Shown piece after piece: positions 17,100 through 27,769 of a stretch of 64,000 nucleotides of DNA. The notes beneath the pieces were generated by a model. That model worked only from the letters and a program-made list of their open reading frames with translations, did no database searches and was not told the origin of the DNA. The stretch is taken from assembly GCF_013248995.1 (NCBI RefSeq), contig NZ_JABRPK010000001.1, forward strand, positions 620,001 to 684,000. The letters are read 5' to 3'. The stretch is from Frigoribacterium sp. VKM Ac-2836. Lineage in GTDB: Bacteria > Actinomycetota > Actinomycetes > Actinomycetales > Microbacteriaceae. The translations under genes were made by a program, and so were the position numbers. Every line of letters starts with the position of its first letter. The stretch's first letter is position 1.

Positions 17100-18902
17100 G
17101 TGCGTTTCATCGTCGCAGTCGTCGTCGTCGTCCTGGCGGCGGTGATGGTGGCGTTGGGCTTCGCCCAACGCACCGTCTTCGCACCCCCGCCGAGCGTGTC
17201 GTCCCAGGTCGACACCACCGACTCGGACGCGACCGTCACCGTCGTCCCCGCCTCGGCGCTGCACGGCCACGACGGGCGTCAGACGGTGTCGGTGTCGGGC
17301 GGCGACACCGCGTTCGCCGCCTACGGCCGCACGTCCGACGTGCTCGGCTGGGTGGGCGACGCGAGCTACAACGAGGTCGAGTACGACCAGTCCAGCGGCG
17401 AGCTCGTCAGCCGGACGGTGGCCGGTGACACCACCGAGGTGCCCGACCCGACCGACTCCGACCTCTGGTTCGACCAGTTCGCCGGCAGCCAGCTGACCTT
17501 CTCGCTCGACGCACCCGACGACGTCTCGCTCGTCATCGTCTCGGACGGCACCCAGCCGGCCCCGTCCGACCTCCGCATCACCTGGCCGCTCTCGACCGCG
17601 ACGCCCCTGGCCGGTCCGCTGATCGTCGGCGGGCTCGTGGTCCTGCTGATCGGCATCGGGCTCTACGTCTGGGCGATCCTGCACCACCGTCGCACGCGGG
17701 GCCCGCGTCGGCGCTCGGGCGACGGCAAGCGACCCCGACTGTCGCGTCGGGCCGGCCGCAAAGCGGTCAAGGCGCTCGACGCCGGGGGCACCGAGAACGC
17801 ATCACCCGTCCGGGGTCGTGCCCGCGGCATCCGTCGTCTCGTCGCCGTGGCGCCGCTCGTGCTGGTCTCGTCGCTCGCTCTGTCGGCGTGCACCGCGGAC
17901 TACTGGCCCCAGCAGGCGCCCTCGACGGGGTCGGACTCGTCGACCCCGACCCCGACACCCACCTCGACCGACGGGACGGGGGCGGGCGACCAAGGCAACG
18001 CCCTGCAGCCGCCCGTGATCAGCGTGGCCCAGGCGAAACGCATCGTCGAGCGCATCTCGGCGACGGCCACCGAGGCCGACGCTTCGCTGAACGCCGACCT
18101 CGCCGCCACCCGCTTCACGGGTCCGGCCCTCGAACAGCGTCAGGCGAACTACACGATCCGTTCCAAGGACGCCGCGGCCGCGGCCCCCCTGGCCATCCCG
18201 ACCGGCACCGTCACGCTCACGCTGCCGCAACAGGCCGACTCGTGGCCACGGTCCGCCTTCGTCGTCGTGCAGGACGCCGACACGAGCGTCGCCCCCGTCG
18301 CTCTCACCCTCGAACAAGAGTCCGCGCGGGACCCCTACAAGGTCGAGTACGCGGTCAGCCTGCAGACGCAGACCCCGTTGACGGTGGCACCCGCGTCGAT
18401 CGGCGCTGCGCGGCTCTCTCCCGACGTCAAGCTGCTCAAGCTGCAGCCCGACCAGCTGGCCGAGGCTTACGGCGACATCCTGCGCAACGGCGACGAGAGC
18501 CAGTACGCCGCGCAGTTCCAGGCCGACGGCGACTCCCTGCGCGAGAAGATCGGCAAGACCTACAAGGACGCCAAGCGTGCGGCCCTGCCGACCACGGCGT
18601 CGATCGACTACACGTCGCAGGCCAGCGACGAGACCCCGGTCGCGTTCGCGACCAACGACGCCGGTGCCATCGTCTCGGTCGCGTTGAATGAGATCGAGAC
18701 CGTCAAGCCGACGGCCACGGGCGCCAAGGTCAACCCCGAGGGCACCGTCAAGACCCTGTTGGGCCTCGACGAGTCGTCGAAGGGCATCGAGGCGACCTAC
18801 GGCGTCGAGCTCTTGTTCTCCGTGCCGCCCGTCGGCAGCGACGACCCCATCGTCCTGCTCGGTTTCAGCCAGGCCCTCACCTCTGCCAAGGAGCTGCCAT
18901 GA
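17100..18902 (+). CDS. Two-part membrane/lipoprotein-like protein of unknown function
   Basis: 600 residues from a GTG with GGAGG upstream. Residues 2-22 form a membrane helix. About 23-170 are extracytoplasmic. A second helix spans about 172-194, followed by a very basic cytoplasmic stretch (195-246). A third hydrophobic segment (247-263) ends LSACTADYW, a perfect lipobox around Cys264, and a Ser/Thr/Pro linker then leads to a large extracytoplasmic domain to residue 600. This looks like a membrane protein joined to a lipoprotein, either by gene fusion or with the second signal acting as an internal helix. No enzyme motif is seen. Its stop overlaps the thioredoxin-TPR gene (ATGA). Confidence 0.7.
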   Translation: MRFIVAVVVVVLAAVMVALGFAQRTVFAPPPSVSSQVDTTDSDATVTVVPASALHGHDGRQTVSVSGGDTAFAAYGRTSDVLGWVGDASYNEVEYDQSSGELVSRTVAGDTTEVPDPTDSDLWFDQFAGSQLTFSLDAPDDVSLVIVSDGTQPAPSDLRITWPLSTATPLAGPLIVGGLVVLLIGIGLYVWAILHHRRTRGPRRRSGDGKRPRLSRRAGRKAVKALDAGGTENASPVRGRARGIRRLVAVAPLVLVSSLALSACTADYWPQQAPSTGSDSSTPTPTPTSTDGTGAGDQGNALQPPVISVAQAKRIVERISATATEADASLNADLAATRFTGPALEQRQANYTIRSKDAAAAAPLAIPTGTVTLTLPQQADSWPRSAFVVVQDADTSVAPVALTLEQESARDPYKVEYAVSLQTQTPLTVAPASIGAARLSPDVKLLKLQPDQLAEAYGDILRNGDESQYAAQFQADGDSLREKIGKTYKDAKRAALPTTASIDYTSQASDETPVAFATNDAGAIVSVALNEIETVKPTATGAKVNPEGTVKTLLGLDESSKGIEATYGVELLFSVPPVGSDDPIVLLGFSQALTSAKELP

Positions 18903-19894
18903 CCAACCTTCCTCCCGTCCCCGCCGGTCTCCGCGGCGCCGTCGACCTCTCGTCGCTCGTCAACCGACCACCCGCGCCGGCCGGTCCGTCCGGCGGGCCG
19001 CCCGCCGAGGGCGCGACCGCAGGAGGCGCGGGGGGCGCCCCGGCCCCCGCTGCCGGTCAGGTCGCGGTGCCGGGTCTCGTGCTCGACGCGACCGACGAGA
19101 CCTTCACGCAGGTCCTCGAGATCAGCAACACCGTTCCGGTGATCGTCGACCTCTGGGCGGAGTGGTGTGGCCCGTGCAAGCAGCTGTCGCCGGTCCTCGA
19201 CAAGTTGGTCGGAGAGTACGCCGGCCGTCTGCTGCTCGTCAAGGTCGACGTCGACGCCAACCCGCAGCTGACGCAGGCCTTCCAGGCCCAGTCGATCCCC
19301 GCGGTGGCCGCGGTGATCGGTGGCCGTCCCGTCCAGCTCTTCGTGGGTGCCCTACCCGAGGCCCAGGTGCGCGACGTCTTCGAGCAGGTGCTCGAGCTCG
19401 CCGCGCAGAACGGCGTGACCGGCACGGCCGTGGTCGACGGCGCTCCCGTCGACGAGGCCGACGAGGTCGAGCCCGAGCCGCTTCCGCCGCACCACCAGGA
19501 CGCCTACGACGCGATCGACCGGGGTGACTACGCCGCGGCGATCACGGCGTACAAGACGGCCATCGCCCAGGACCCGCGCGACCAGCTCGCCGTGGCGGGA
19601 CTCGCCCAGGTGTCGTTGCTCGAGCGCCTCCAGGGCGCGTCGCTGGCCGACGTCCGTGCGGCGGCCGCGGCCGCCCCCACCGACCTCGACGCCCAGCTCG
19701 ACGTGGCCGACCTCGACCTCAGCGGCGGGCACATCGAGGACGCCTTCGACCGCGTGCTGACCGTCTTCCCGTCGCTCGACCCCCCGGGCCGTGACGTGGC
19801 CCGGGCCCGCCTCCTCGAGTACTTCGAGATCGTCGGCGTGGACGACCCGCGGGTGGCGACCGCCCGTCGTCGTCTGGCGATGCTGCTGTACTGA
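18899..19894 (+). CDS. Thioredoxin-TPR protein, CnoX/YbbN-like
   Basis: 331 residues. Ala/Gly/Pro-rich N-terminal 60 residues, then a thioredoxin domain (about 62-165) with the active site WCGPC at 89-93, so unlike E. coli CnoX it keeps a redox-active CxxC. A TPR-like region follows (about 195-325: HQDAYDAIDRGDYAAAITAY, a 20-residue helix pair). Such proteins guard unfolded substrates from oxidation and hand them to chaperones. The stretch encoding AGGAG (residues 41-45) contains a copy of the dispersed GGAGGCGCG word. It overlaps the previous gene by 4 bases. Confidence 0.88.
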   Translation: MTNLPPVPAGLRGAVDLSSLVNRPPAPAGPSGGPPAEGATAGGAGGAPAPAAGQVAVPGLVLDATDETFTQVLEISNTVPVIVDLWAEWCGPCKQLSPVLDKLVGEYAGRLLLVKVDVDANPQLTQAFQAQSIPAVAAVIGGRPVQLFVGALPEAQVRDVFEQVLELAAQNGVTGTAVVDGAPVDEADEVEPEPLPPHHQDAYDAIDRGDYAAAITAYKTAIAQDPRDQLAVAGLAQVSLLERLQGASLADVRAAAAAAPTDLDAQLDVADLDLSGGHIEDAFDRVLTVFPSLDPPGRDVARARLLEYFEIVGVDDPRVATARRRLAMLLY

Positions 19895-19912
19895 GCCGCG
19901 CCTCCTGCGGGT

Positions 19913-19958
19913 ACGACGAGACCCCCGCGGCCCTGACGGGTCGCGGGGGTCTCGTCGT
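19913..19958. terminator. Bidirectional terminator
   Basis: A perfect 17-bp stem (19913-19929 with 19942-19958) and a 12-base loop lie between the convergent thioredoxin-TPR gene and glgB. Confidence 0.85.
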
Positions 19959-19970
19959 CGGAGCAGGGAC

Positions 19971-22151
19971 TCAGCGGCGCAGCTTGAGCCAGACGACGCC
20001 GAGCGGCGGCAACTGGACGTCGGCCGCGGCGGGGCGACCCGCCCACGGCTCGTCGGTCGCGGTCACGCCACCGTAGTTGCCCACGCCCGAGCCGCCGTAG
20101 ACCTCGGCGTCGGTGTTGAGGATCTCGTCCCACCGGCCGGCCTCGGGCAGACCGAAGCGCATCCGTACGGGCTGACCCGAGAAGTTCGCCAGCACGGCGA
20201 ACGATTCGCCCGACCCCGACTTGCGGAGGAACGCCACGACGCTGTGCTCGGCGGCGCCGCCTTCGATCCACTCGAAGCCGTCGGTGTCGAAGTCGTGCGC
20301 CCAGAGCGCCGATTCGTCGCGGTACACCTCGTTGAGGCGGGCCACGAGCCCGTGCAGCCCCTGGTGGACGGGCTGGTCGAGAATCCACCAGTCGAGCCCT
20401 CGCTCTTCGCTCCACTCGCTGGGCTGACCGAACTCGCTGCCCATGAAGAGCAACTGCTTACCCGGGTGGCCCCACATGTAGGCGAGGTAGGCCCGCAGGT
20501 TGGCGAGCTTCTGCCACTGGTCTCCGGGCATCTTGGCCAGCAGCGATCCCTTGCCGTGCACGACCTCGTCGTGGCTGATCGGCAACATGAAGTTCTCGCT
20601 GAAGGCGTAGACGAACGAGAAGGTGATCTCGCCGTGGTGGTAGGCGCGGTAGAGGGGGTCCTTCTCGACGTAGTCCAGGGTGTCGTGCATCCAGCCCATG
20701 TTCCACTTCAGGCCGAAGCCGAGGCCACCCTCGCTCGTCGGGCGGGTGACGCCGGGCCAGCTGGTGCTCTCTTCGGCGATCATGACGATGCCGGGGTGAC
20801 GCTTGTAGGCCGTCGCGTTGGCCTCTTGCAAGAAGCTGATCGCCTCGAGGTTCTCGCGTCCGCCGAACTCGTTCGGCAGCCACTCGCCCTCGTTGCGGCT
20901 GTAGTCGAGGTAGAGCATCGAGGCGACGGCGTCGACGCGCAGCCCGTCGATGTGGAACTCCTCGAGCCAGTAGAGGGCATTCGACACGAGGAAGTTGCGC
21001 ACCTGCGAGTCACCGAAGTTGAACACCAGCGTGCCCCAGTCGGGCTGTTCGCCGCGGCGGGGGTCGGAGTGCTCGTAGACGGCGCGACCGTCGAAGGTCG
21101 CCAGGGCCCACTCGTCCTTGGGGAAGTGCCCGGGCACCCAGTCCATGATCACGCCGATGCCGGCCTGGTGCAGCCGGTCGATCAGGTAGCGCAGGTCGTC
21201 GGGGCTGCCGAACCGGCTGGTCACGGCGTAGTACCCGGTGACCTGGTAGCCCCACGAGCCGCCGAAGGGGTGCTCGGCGAGGGGCATGAACTCGACGTGG
21301 GTGAATCCCAGGTCGCCGACGTACTCGATGAGCTGGTCGGCCAGCTCGCGGTAGCCGAGGCCCGGGCGCCACGAGCCGACGTGCAGCTCGTAGACGCTCA
21401 TCGGGCCGGCGTGGACGTCGTTCTCGGCCCTGGCGGTCATCCAGGCGTCGTCGGCCCAGGCGTGACCGGCTTTCGTGATCACTGTGCCGGTGAGCGGCGG
21501 CACCTCGGAGGTGCGGGCCATCGGGTCGGCGCGCTCGACCCAGACGTCGTCGGGGGTGAGGATCTCGTACTTGTAGATGCCGTCCGTGATGCCGGGCACG
21601 AAGAGCTCCCAGACGCCGTTGCCGTCGAGACGGCGCATCGCGTGCCGTTCTCCGTTCCAGCCGTTGAGGTCGCCCTTGACGCGGACGGCGCGTGCGTGCG
21701 GCGCCCAGACGGCGAACGAGGTGCCGGTGACGCCCTCGTGTTCGCGCACGTGGCTGCCGAGCATCTTCCAGAGCTGCTCGTGACGGCCCTCGCCGAAGAG
21801 GTAGAGGTCGAACTCGGTGACGGTGGGGGCGAAGCGGTAGGGGTCGTCGGAGACCCACGCCGCGCCTCCTTCGTAGGTCGCTTCGACCGTGTACGCACCG
21901 AGGGGCTCGTCGCTGACGCCCTGCCAGAGGCCGTGGGCCACGTGTTCGAGGGCGAGCGGGGACCCGGAGGCGCCGGTCACCGTGACCGCGTCGGCCAGCG
22001 GTCGGACGACGCGCACGGCGGTGCGGCCGCCGCGGGGGTGTGCGCCGAGGACGGCGTGGGGGTGGCCGTGGGTGCCGGTGGCAGCCGCGTACACCTCGTC
22101 GTCGCCGAGAGCGAAGGTGGTGTGGGGTCCGGTCGGGGGAGTGGTGGTCAT
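19971..22151 (-). CDS. glgB: 1,4-alpha-glucan branching enzyme
   Basis: 726 residues, full length. It introduces alpha-1,6 branches into glycogen or maltosyl glucan. Two N-terminal beta-sandwich modules (about 15-110 and 120-230) precede the GH13 barrel with MDWVPGHFPKDEW, the nucleophile Asp in DGLRVDAVASMLYLDYSR, the acid Glu in MIAEESTSWPGV and HDEVVHGKGSLL around the third Asp. A C-terminal beta domain ends the protein. The ATG is chosen for AGGAGCG upstream and lies 10 bases from the glgE stop, so glgE-glgB form one unit. Confidence 0.95.
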   Translation of the reverse strand: MTTTPPTGPHTTFALGDDEVYAAATGTHGHPHAVLGAHPRGGRTAVRVVRPLADAVTVTGASGSPLALEHVAHGLWQGVSDEPLGAYTVEATYEGGAAWVSDDPYRFAPTVTEFDLYLFGEGRHEQLWKMLGSHVREHEGVTGTSFAVWAPHARAVRVKGDLNGWNGERHAMRRLDGNGVWELFVPGITDGIYKYEILTPDDVWVERADPMARTSEVPPLTGTVITKAGHAWADDAWMTARAENDVHAGPMSVYELHVGSWRPGLGYRELADQLIEYVGDLGFTHVEFMPLAEHPFGGSWGYQVTGYYAVTSRFGSPDDLRYLIDRLHQAGIGVIMDWVPGHFPKDEWALATFDGRAVYEHSDPRRGEQPDWGTLVFNFGDSQVRNFLVSNALYWLEEFHIDGLRVDAVASMLYLDYSRNEGEWLPNEFGGRENLEAISFLQEANATAYKRHPGIVMIAEESTSWPGVTRPTSEGGLGFGLKWNMGWMHDTLDYVEKDPLYRAYHHGEITFSFVYAFSENFMLPISHDEVVHGKGSLLAKMPGDQWQKLANLRAYLAYMWGHPGKQLLFMGSEFGQPSEWSEERGLDWWILDQPVHQGLHGLVARLNEVYRDESALWAHDFDTDGFEWIEGGAAEHSVVAFLRKSGSGESFAVLANFSGQPVRMRFGLPEAGRWDEILNTDAEVYGGSGVGNYGGVTATDEPWAGRPAAADVQLPPLGVVWLKLRR

Positions 22152-22161
22152 CGGGTCGCTC

Positions 22162-24162
<2,001 letters not shown>

Positions 24163-24169
24163 GTTGTCG

Positions 24170-24175
24170 ACCGTA
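24170..24175 (-). promoter_or_regulatory. -10 box of glgE-glgB (leaderless)
   Basis: TACGGT on the minus strand, seven bases, then the glgE GTG. Confidence 0.5.
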
Positions 24176-24573
24176 CCCGGTCTGGCCCGCCCGGTCCCGA
24201 CCCGGGGCGGGCCCGGGCCCGACTCGGCGTGGTGACGGTGCATCCGGGTGCGAAACGCTGATTTCGGGGTACGAAGCTGTGTCCGCCCTGTCACGGACAG
24301 ACGTCAGGGTCCGGTTTGTCCCCCCAACTGGGTGCATGCATGAGCATGAATGACCTGTCGGCACTTTGGGGGACCGCGTACTGTCGGATCTGTCGCCGCG
24401 GCCTGCCCGCCCGAAGAACCCGAACTCCTCGAGAGCCCGGCGTCCGACGACACCGATCGGCCACCCGACCCGGAGCCGACAGCCCTGCAACGCCGTGCGC
24501 CACCCCGACGTCGACCTGACCGACGGCGCACGGCGGCGCTCGAGCGCGCCTCGGTGCGCGGAACAGGACCGAC
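24176..24573 (+). other. Intergenic region upstream of SipW-type cluster 1
   Basis: About 400 bases between divergent transcription units with no convincing gene. It holds a small hairpin (TGTCCG at 24280-24285 with CGGACA at 24294-24299). It also holds a longer dyad in which GTCCCCCCAA (24318-24327) faces TTGGGGGAC (24366-24374) around a relatively A+T-rich core with repeated GCATG words. That dyad is a plausible regulator site for the cluster. I could not fix a promoter. Confidence 0.35.
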
Positions 24574-25152
24574 ATGAACAAGCTCGTCACGGGTGCCGTC
24601 GCCGGCGCGGCCGGCATCGCCCTCCTCCTCGGTGGCGCGGGGACCTTCGCCCTCTGGAACGCCAGCACCGAGGTCGACGCCGCCAGCGTCGCCTCGGGCA
24701 CCCTCTCGCTGACCCAGGCGTCGGCGGGCAGCTGGACCGACGTCACCAACGGCCGGAGTACGGCCCTGACGAGCGCCCAGGTCGCCGCCTACAAGATCGT
24801 CCCCGGCAGCAAACTGCAGTTCACGCAGCCGATCACGATCGCCGCCTCGGGCAACGACCTGCGCGCCGACCTCACCTACGACGCCACGTCGGTCACCGGC
24901 AGCCTCAAGCCCTACGTGACGAACGCCCTGACCGTCTCGACCGCCGTCGGCACCACGACCCTGCCGTCCGGCGTCACCGCGGGGGGAGCGCCAGGCAGCT
25001 ACGTCGTCGCCCCGGTCTCCGCCGGCAGCACCTCGGCCGTCGTGACCTTCGTCGTCGAGCTGCCCTCGTCGGAGACCGACGCCGCGAGCCAGGGTGGCAC
25101 GCTCGACCTGAGCAAGCTGACCTTCACGCTCACGCAGCGCCCCATCGCGTAG
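24574..25152 (+). CDS. SipW-type secreted protein 1 (alternate-type signal peptide)
   Basis: 192 residues. The N-terminus MNKLVTGAVAGAAGIALLLG followed by GAGTFALWNAS is the alternate signal peptide recognised in SipW/TasA/camelysin-like proteins: a hydrophobic run, then G-T-x-A-L-W. The mature part is beta-rich and Ser/Thr/Ala/Val-rich without Cys, like the jelly-roll of TasA subunits. No anchor is seen. It heads a group of three such proteins with a dedicated ER-type signal peptidase (27766-28356). A fibre or matrix role is inferred from that context. AGGACCGAC just before the ATG is the only ribosome site. Confidence 0.75.
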   Translation: MNKLVTGAVAGAAGIALLLGGAGTFALWNASTEVDAASVASGTLSLTQASAGSWTDVTNGRSTALTSAQVAAYKIVPGSKLQFTQPITIAASGNDLRADLTYDATSVTGSLKPYVTNALTVSTAVGTTTLPSGVTAGGAPGSYVVAPVSAGSTSAVVTFVVELPSSETDAASQGGTLDLSKLTFTLTQRPIA

Positions 25153-25338
25153 CGGCGCCCCGGCCGGACGGCCGCAGCAGCCGCGTCACCGACGGGCGAC
25201 CGGGCCGCACCCGACGCGGCCCGGTCGCCACCTCGCGGCGACCCACTCGACCCGACCTCCCGACCGACCCGACCGACTCGTCCGACCAGCGGGCCCCGGA
25301 CCACCGCATCGCACGACCGACCACCAGGGGGTGAGACG

Positions 25339-25956
25339 TTGACCGGACCGTTCCGCGCACGCGCGCGTCACCGCTCCACCGAGCGCGCCTCCTCGTCCCG
25401 TCGTCCGCTGCGATCGCTGTGGGCGGGGACGGCCGTCGTGGCCGGTGCCGTCACCGTCGCCCTCGTGGCGACGGGCGGCACGTACGCGCTGTGGAACACG
25501 TCCGCGACCTCGAACGCCCAGATCGTGAGGTCGGGAACGGCCGCGCTCTCGATCGCCGGGCAGCCGGACCTCGACACGCCCCTCGCCCCGGGGCAGGCGA
25601 CCGCGACCACCTTCTCGGTGACGAACGGCGGCGACGTCCCGCTGTCGATGCGGGTGGCTGTCACCGCGACCACGACGTCGTCCGGCGCATCGGGCACCGG
25701 CGCGGACTCGCTCGACGAACTGACACTGCGCATCACGCCGGTGTCCTCGGCGTCGGAATGCACGGCGACGACCAGCGGCGGGTACTCGGCCCGGCCCGCC
25801 GGCTTCGACACCGGCTCCGGGTACTTCACGCTTCCCTCGGGCGTCTCGGCCCTCGCGTGTCTCGTCCTCGCCCTCGATCCGGACGCCCCCCTGGCCACGT
25901 CGGGTTCGGTCGCCGACCTGACGATCACCGTGTCGGGGACGCAGGTGACGTCGTGA
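25339..25956 (+). CDS. SipW-type secreted protein 2
   Basis: 205 residues from TTG, with AGGGGGTGAG upstream. A long basic N-terminal segment (1-27) precedes the hydrophobic run and GGTYALWNTSA. The mature part is beta-rich and includes two Cys (TTSGGYSARP region and SALACLVL) that may pair. The 186-base gap after protein 1 contains no gene. The 3' end overlaps the next gene by 4 bases (GTGA), so proteins 2 to 4 and the signal peptidase are translationally coupled. The start assignment is moderately uncertain because TTG is rare. Confidence 0.72.
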   Translation: MTGPFRARARHRSTERASSSRRPLRSLWAGTAVVAGAVTVALVATGGTYALWNTSATSNAQIVRSGTAALSIAGQPDLDTPLAPGQATATTFSVTNGGDVPLSMRVAVTATTTSSGASGTGADSLDELTLRITPVSSASECTATTSGGYSARPAGFDTGSGYFTLPSGVSALACLVLALDPDAPLATSGSVADLTITVSGTQVTS

Positions 25957-26852
25957 GGCCCGCACGCCTTCGGGTCGCGCTCGTCGTGGGACTGGTCGTG
26001 CTGCTCGTCGGCAGCGGCACCGGCACGAGCTGGGCATTGTGGAGCGCCTCGACGTCGTTCGACCAGACGGCCACCCTCGGCACGCTCTCGACCTCCGTCG
26101 ACGGTGTCTCGAGTCTCGGGACGACGTACGAGAGCCGGTCGGCGTCGGTCACGGCGCCCGTGACCCTGCGGAACACCGGCAACGTGGCGGCCACGGGGAC
26201 GATCCAGGCCTCGACGGCCCCGACGAACACCCCGGCCTCGACCACCCTGCTCTCGGAGATCTCGGTCGTCACGTGGCCGGTCGACTCGACCACCGCCTGC
26301 ACGCCGAGCGCGACCGCCCCCTCGACCGCCCTGGCCGGTACCTGGGCCTCACCGCCCGCACCCCCGTCGGTCGTGCTGCCCGCGGGAGGGTCGGCCTCCT
26401 GGTGCTATCGCACGACGCCGACGGCCGACGCGCCGGCGTCCGCCACCGTCGACGCGAGCCTCACGACGACGGTCACCGCCGGCTCGTGGACCGCTAGCAG
26501 CTCGGCCGGCTTCTCCCAGGCCACCGCCGACTCGCTCCCGCCCGTCTATTGCACCGACACCGGAGCCTGGTACGTCACCATCCGCTACGACAAGTCCACC
26601 CGTCCCCTCGACACCTACTACGGCCTGAGCATCGACGGCACCCTCGTGGCCGATCCCGACCAGGGATACAACGGCTATTTCCAGCTCGACGCTGCGGAGA
26701 TCAGCACGGACCTCGCCCCCGACGGGCGCGTGTTGACCCGGGTCGTCGTCCTCGACCAGGCCGGGGCGCCGACGTCGACCGTGGTGTCGAGCGGTTACGT
26801 GACCTTCGGTCAGCACTCGACCAGCACGGCTCGCACCGTGGTGTGCTCGTGA
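25953..26852 (+). CDS. SipW-type secreted protein 3
   Basis: 299 residues from a GTG overlapping the previous stop. Signal region VRPARLRVALVVGLVVLLVG then GTSWALWSAS. The mature protein has two beta-rich parts: about 30-190, with Thr/Ser/Ala-rich strands, and about 195-299 (YCTDTGAWYVTIRYDKSTRP and on), ending TARTVVCS with a terminal Cys. Four Cys overall could form disulfides. No anchor or catalytic motif. It is the largest of the three co-encoded secreted proteins and also overlaps the next gene by 4 bases. Confidence 0.72.
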   Translation: MRPARLRVALVVGLVVLLVGSGTGTSWALWSASTSFDQTATLGTLSTSVDGVSSLGTTYESRSASVTAPVTLRNTGNVAATGTIQASTAPTNTPASTTLLSEISVVTWPVDSTTACTPSATAPSTALAGTWASPPAPPSVVLPAGGSASWCYRTTPTADAPASATVDASLTTTVTAGSWTASSSAGFSQATADSLPPVYCTDTGAWYVTIRYDKSTRPLDTYYGLSIDGTLVADPDQGYNGYFQLDAAEISTDLAPDGRVLTRVVVLDQAGAPTSTVVSSGYVTFGQHSTSTARTVVCS

Positions 26853-27769
26853 CCGCGACCCGCCGCTCCGTCGTGGCGGCCGTCCTCGGGGTGGCTGCCC
26901 TGGTTACGGCTCTGGTGGGTGGCGGTGCGCTCACGGCCCCGACGTCCGCAGCGGCGGCCACCGCGCCGCGTCTGATGGTGAGCGACGACGGGGAACACTG
27001 GCAGGGTCGGCTCGACTCCGCGCTGTTCGGCGACGACCTGAGGCTCGTTCCCGGGGCGAGCGCGACCGGCACCTTCTGGGTGAAGAACCTGTCGAGCGAG
27101 CCGGCCACACTCACCGCCCGCCTCGTCGACGTCACCACCTCGTCGCCCGCGTTCGCCGAGGCCGTCACCGTCAGCTCGCGTTCCGACCTCGACGTCGGCG
27201 CCCTGCCCCCCGTCACCCTGGCCGGCGACGGCTGCACCCGCGTCCTCGCCCCGCTCCGGCTCGCCGCGGGGCGCGAGGTCCCGGTCACCGTCTCGGTCGC
27301 GCTCGCCGAGTCCGCCGCCGACGGCACCGGGGGCCAGACGCTCGACTTCGGCGTGCTCGTCACGCTCACCGGCCTCGCCGGTGCGGCCGTGCCCGCGGAC
27401 TGTGCTCCGACGGGGACCGCCGCTCCCGCGGACTCGGCGGGCTCCGTCGAGACGAGCGCAGGAGGCGCGGGTGGCGGCGGCGTCTCGAGCGCGACGATCG
27501 AGGCGGTGACGACCCGCGCCTCCTCGGCTGCCGGAGCCGGCGGGGCCGCGTCCTCCGGCGGCGGCCCGGCCGGAGTCGGTGGCACCGAGCTGCCCCTCCA
27601 CGCACTCGACGCGCTCGACGACTTCGTGCCCGTGCCGTTGCGGGGCACGTGGCTGCCGCTGATGATCGCGGCGATCGCCGTGTCGTCTGGCGCGTTCGTG
27701 GCGGTCGGACGCCGCCGCCCGACGGAGGACGACAGGGCGTCGGACGACCCGGCGAGGCAGCGGCCGTGA
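26849..27769 (+). CDS. Sec-secreted, C-terminally anchored partner protein of cluster 1
   Basis: 306 residues from a coupled GTG. An ordinary signal peptide (to about residue 33, PTSAAAAT) is followed by an Ig-like beta-sandwich with TFWVKNLSSEPATLTARLVD. A Gly/Ala/Ser-rich linker (about 195-250) contains SAGGAG and TRASS, read from two inverted copies of the dispersed word. One membrane helix (about 268-286) and a charged cytoplasmic tail end the protein. It probably anchors or organises the SipW-type proteins at the membrane. It is the positional counterpart of the LAYTG protein in cluster 2. Confidence 0.7.
   Translation: MTATRRSVVAAVLGVAALVTALVGGGALTAPTSAAAATAPRLMVSDDGEHWQGRLDSALFGDDLRLVPGASATGTFWVKNLSSEPATLTARLVDVTTSSPAFAEAVTVSSRSDLDVGALPPVTLAGDGCTRVLAPLRLAAGREVPVTVSVALAESAADGTGGQTLDFGVLVTLTGLAGAAVPADCAPTGTAAPADSAGSVETSAGGAGGGGVSSATIEAVTTRASSAAGAGGAASSGGGPAGVGGTELPLHALDALDDFVPVPLRGTWLPLMIAAIAVSSGAFVAVGRRRPTEDDRASDDPARQRP
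27461..27523. repeat. Inverted pair of the dispersed word in the cluster 1 partner gene
   Basis: GGAGGCGCG at 27461-27469 and its complement at 27515-27523. They encode SAGGAG and TRASS in the linker before the membrane helix. Confidence 0.85.

Noticed and set aside
14876-17428. An 850-codon open frame antisense to the coiled-coil gene
   Set aside because: It mirrors the codon pattern of the Glu/Arg/Ala-rich coiled coil at high GC and shows no recognisable domain or ribosome site. The sense protein has a clear DivIVA start and heptads.
24241-24400. Possible c-di-GMP riboswitch before SipW-type cluster 1
   Set aside because: The conserved GEMM core sequences were looked for and are not present; only simple dyads are seen.
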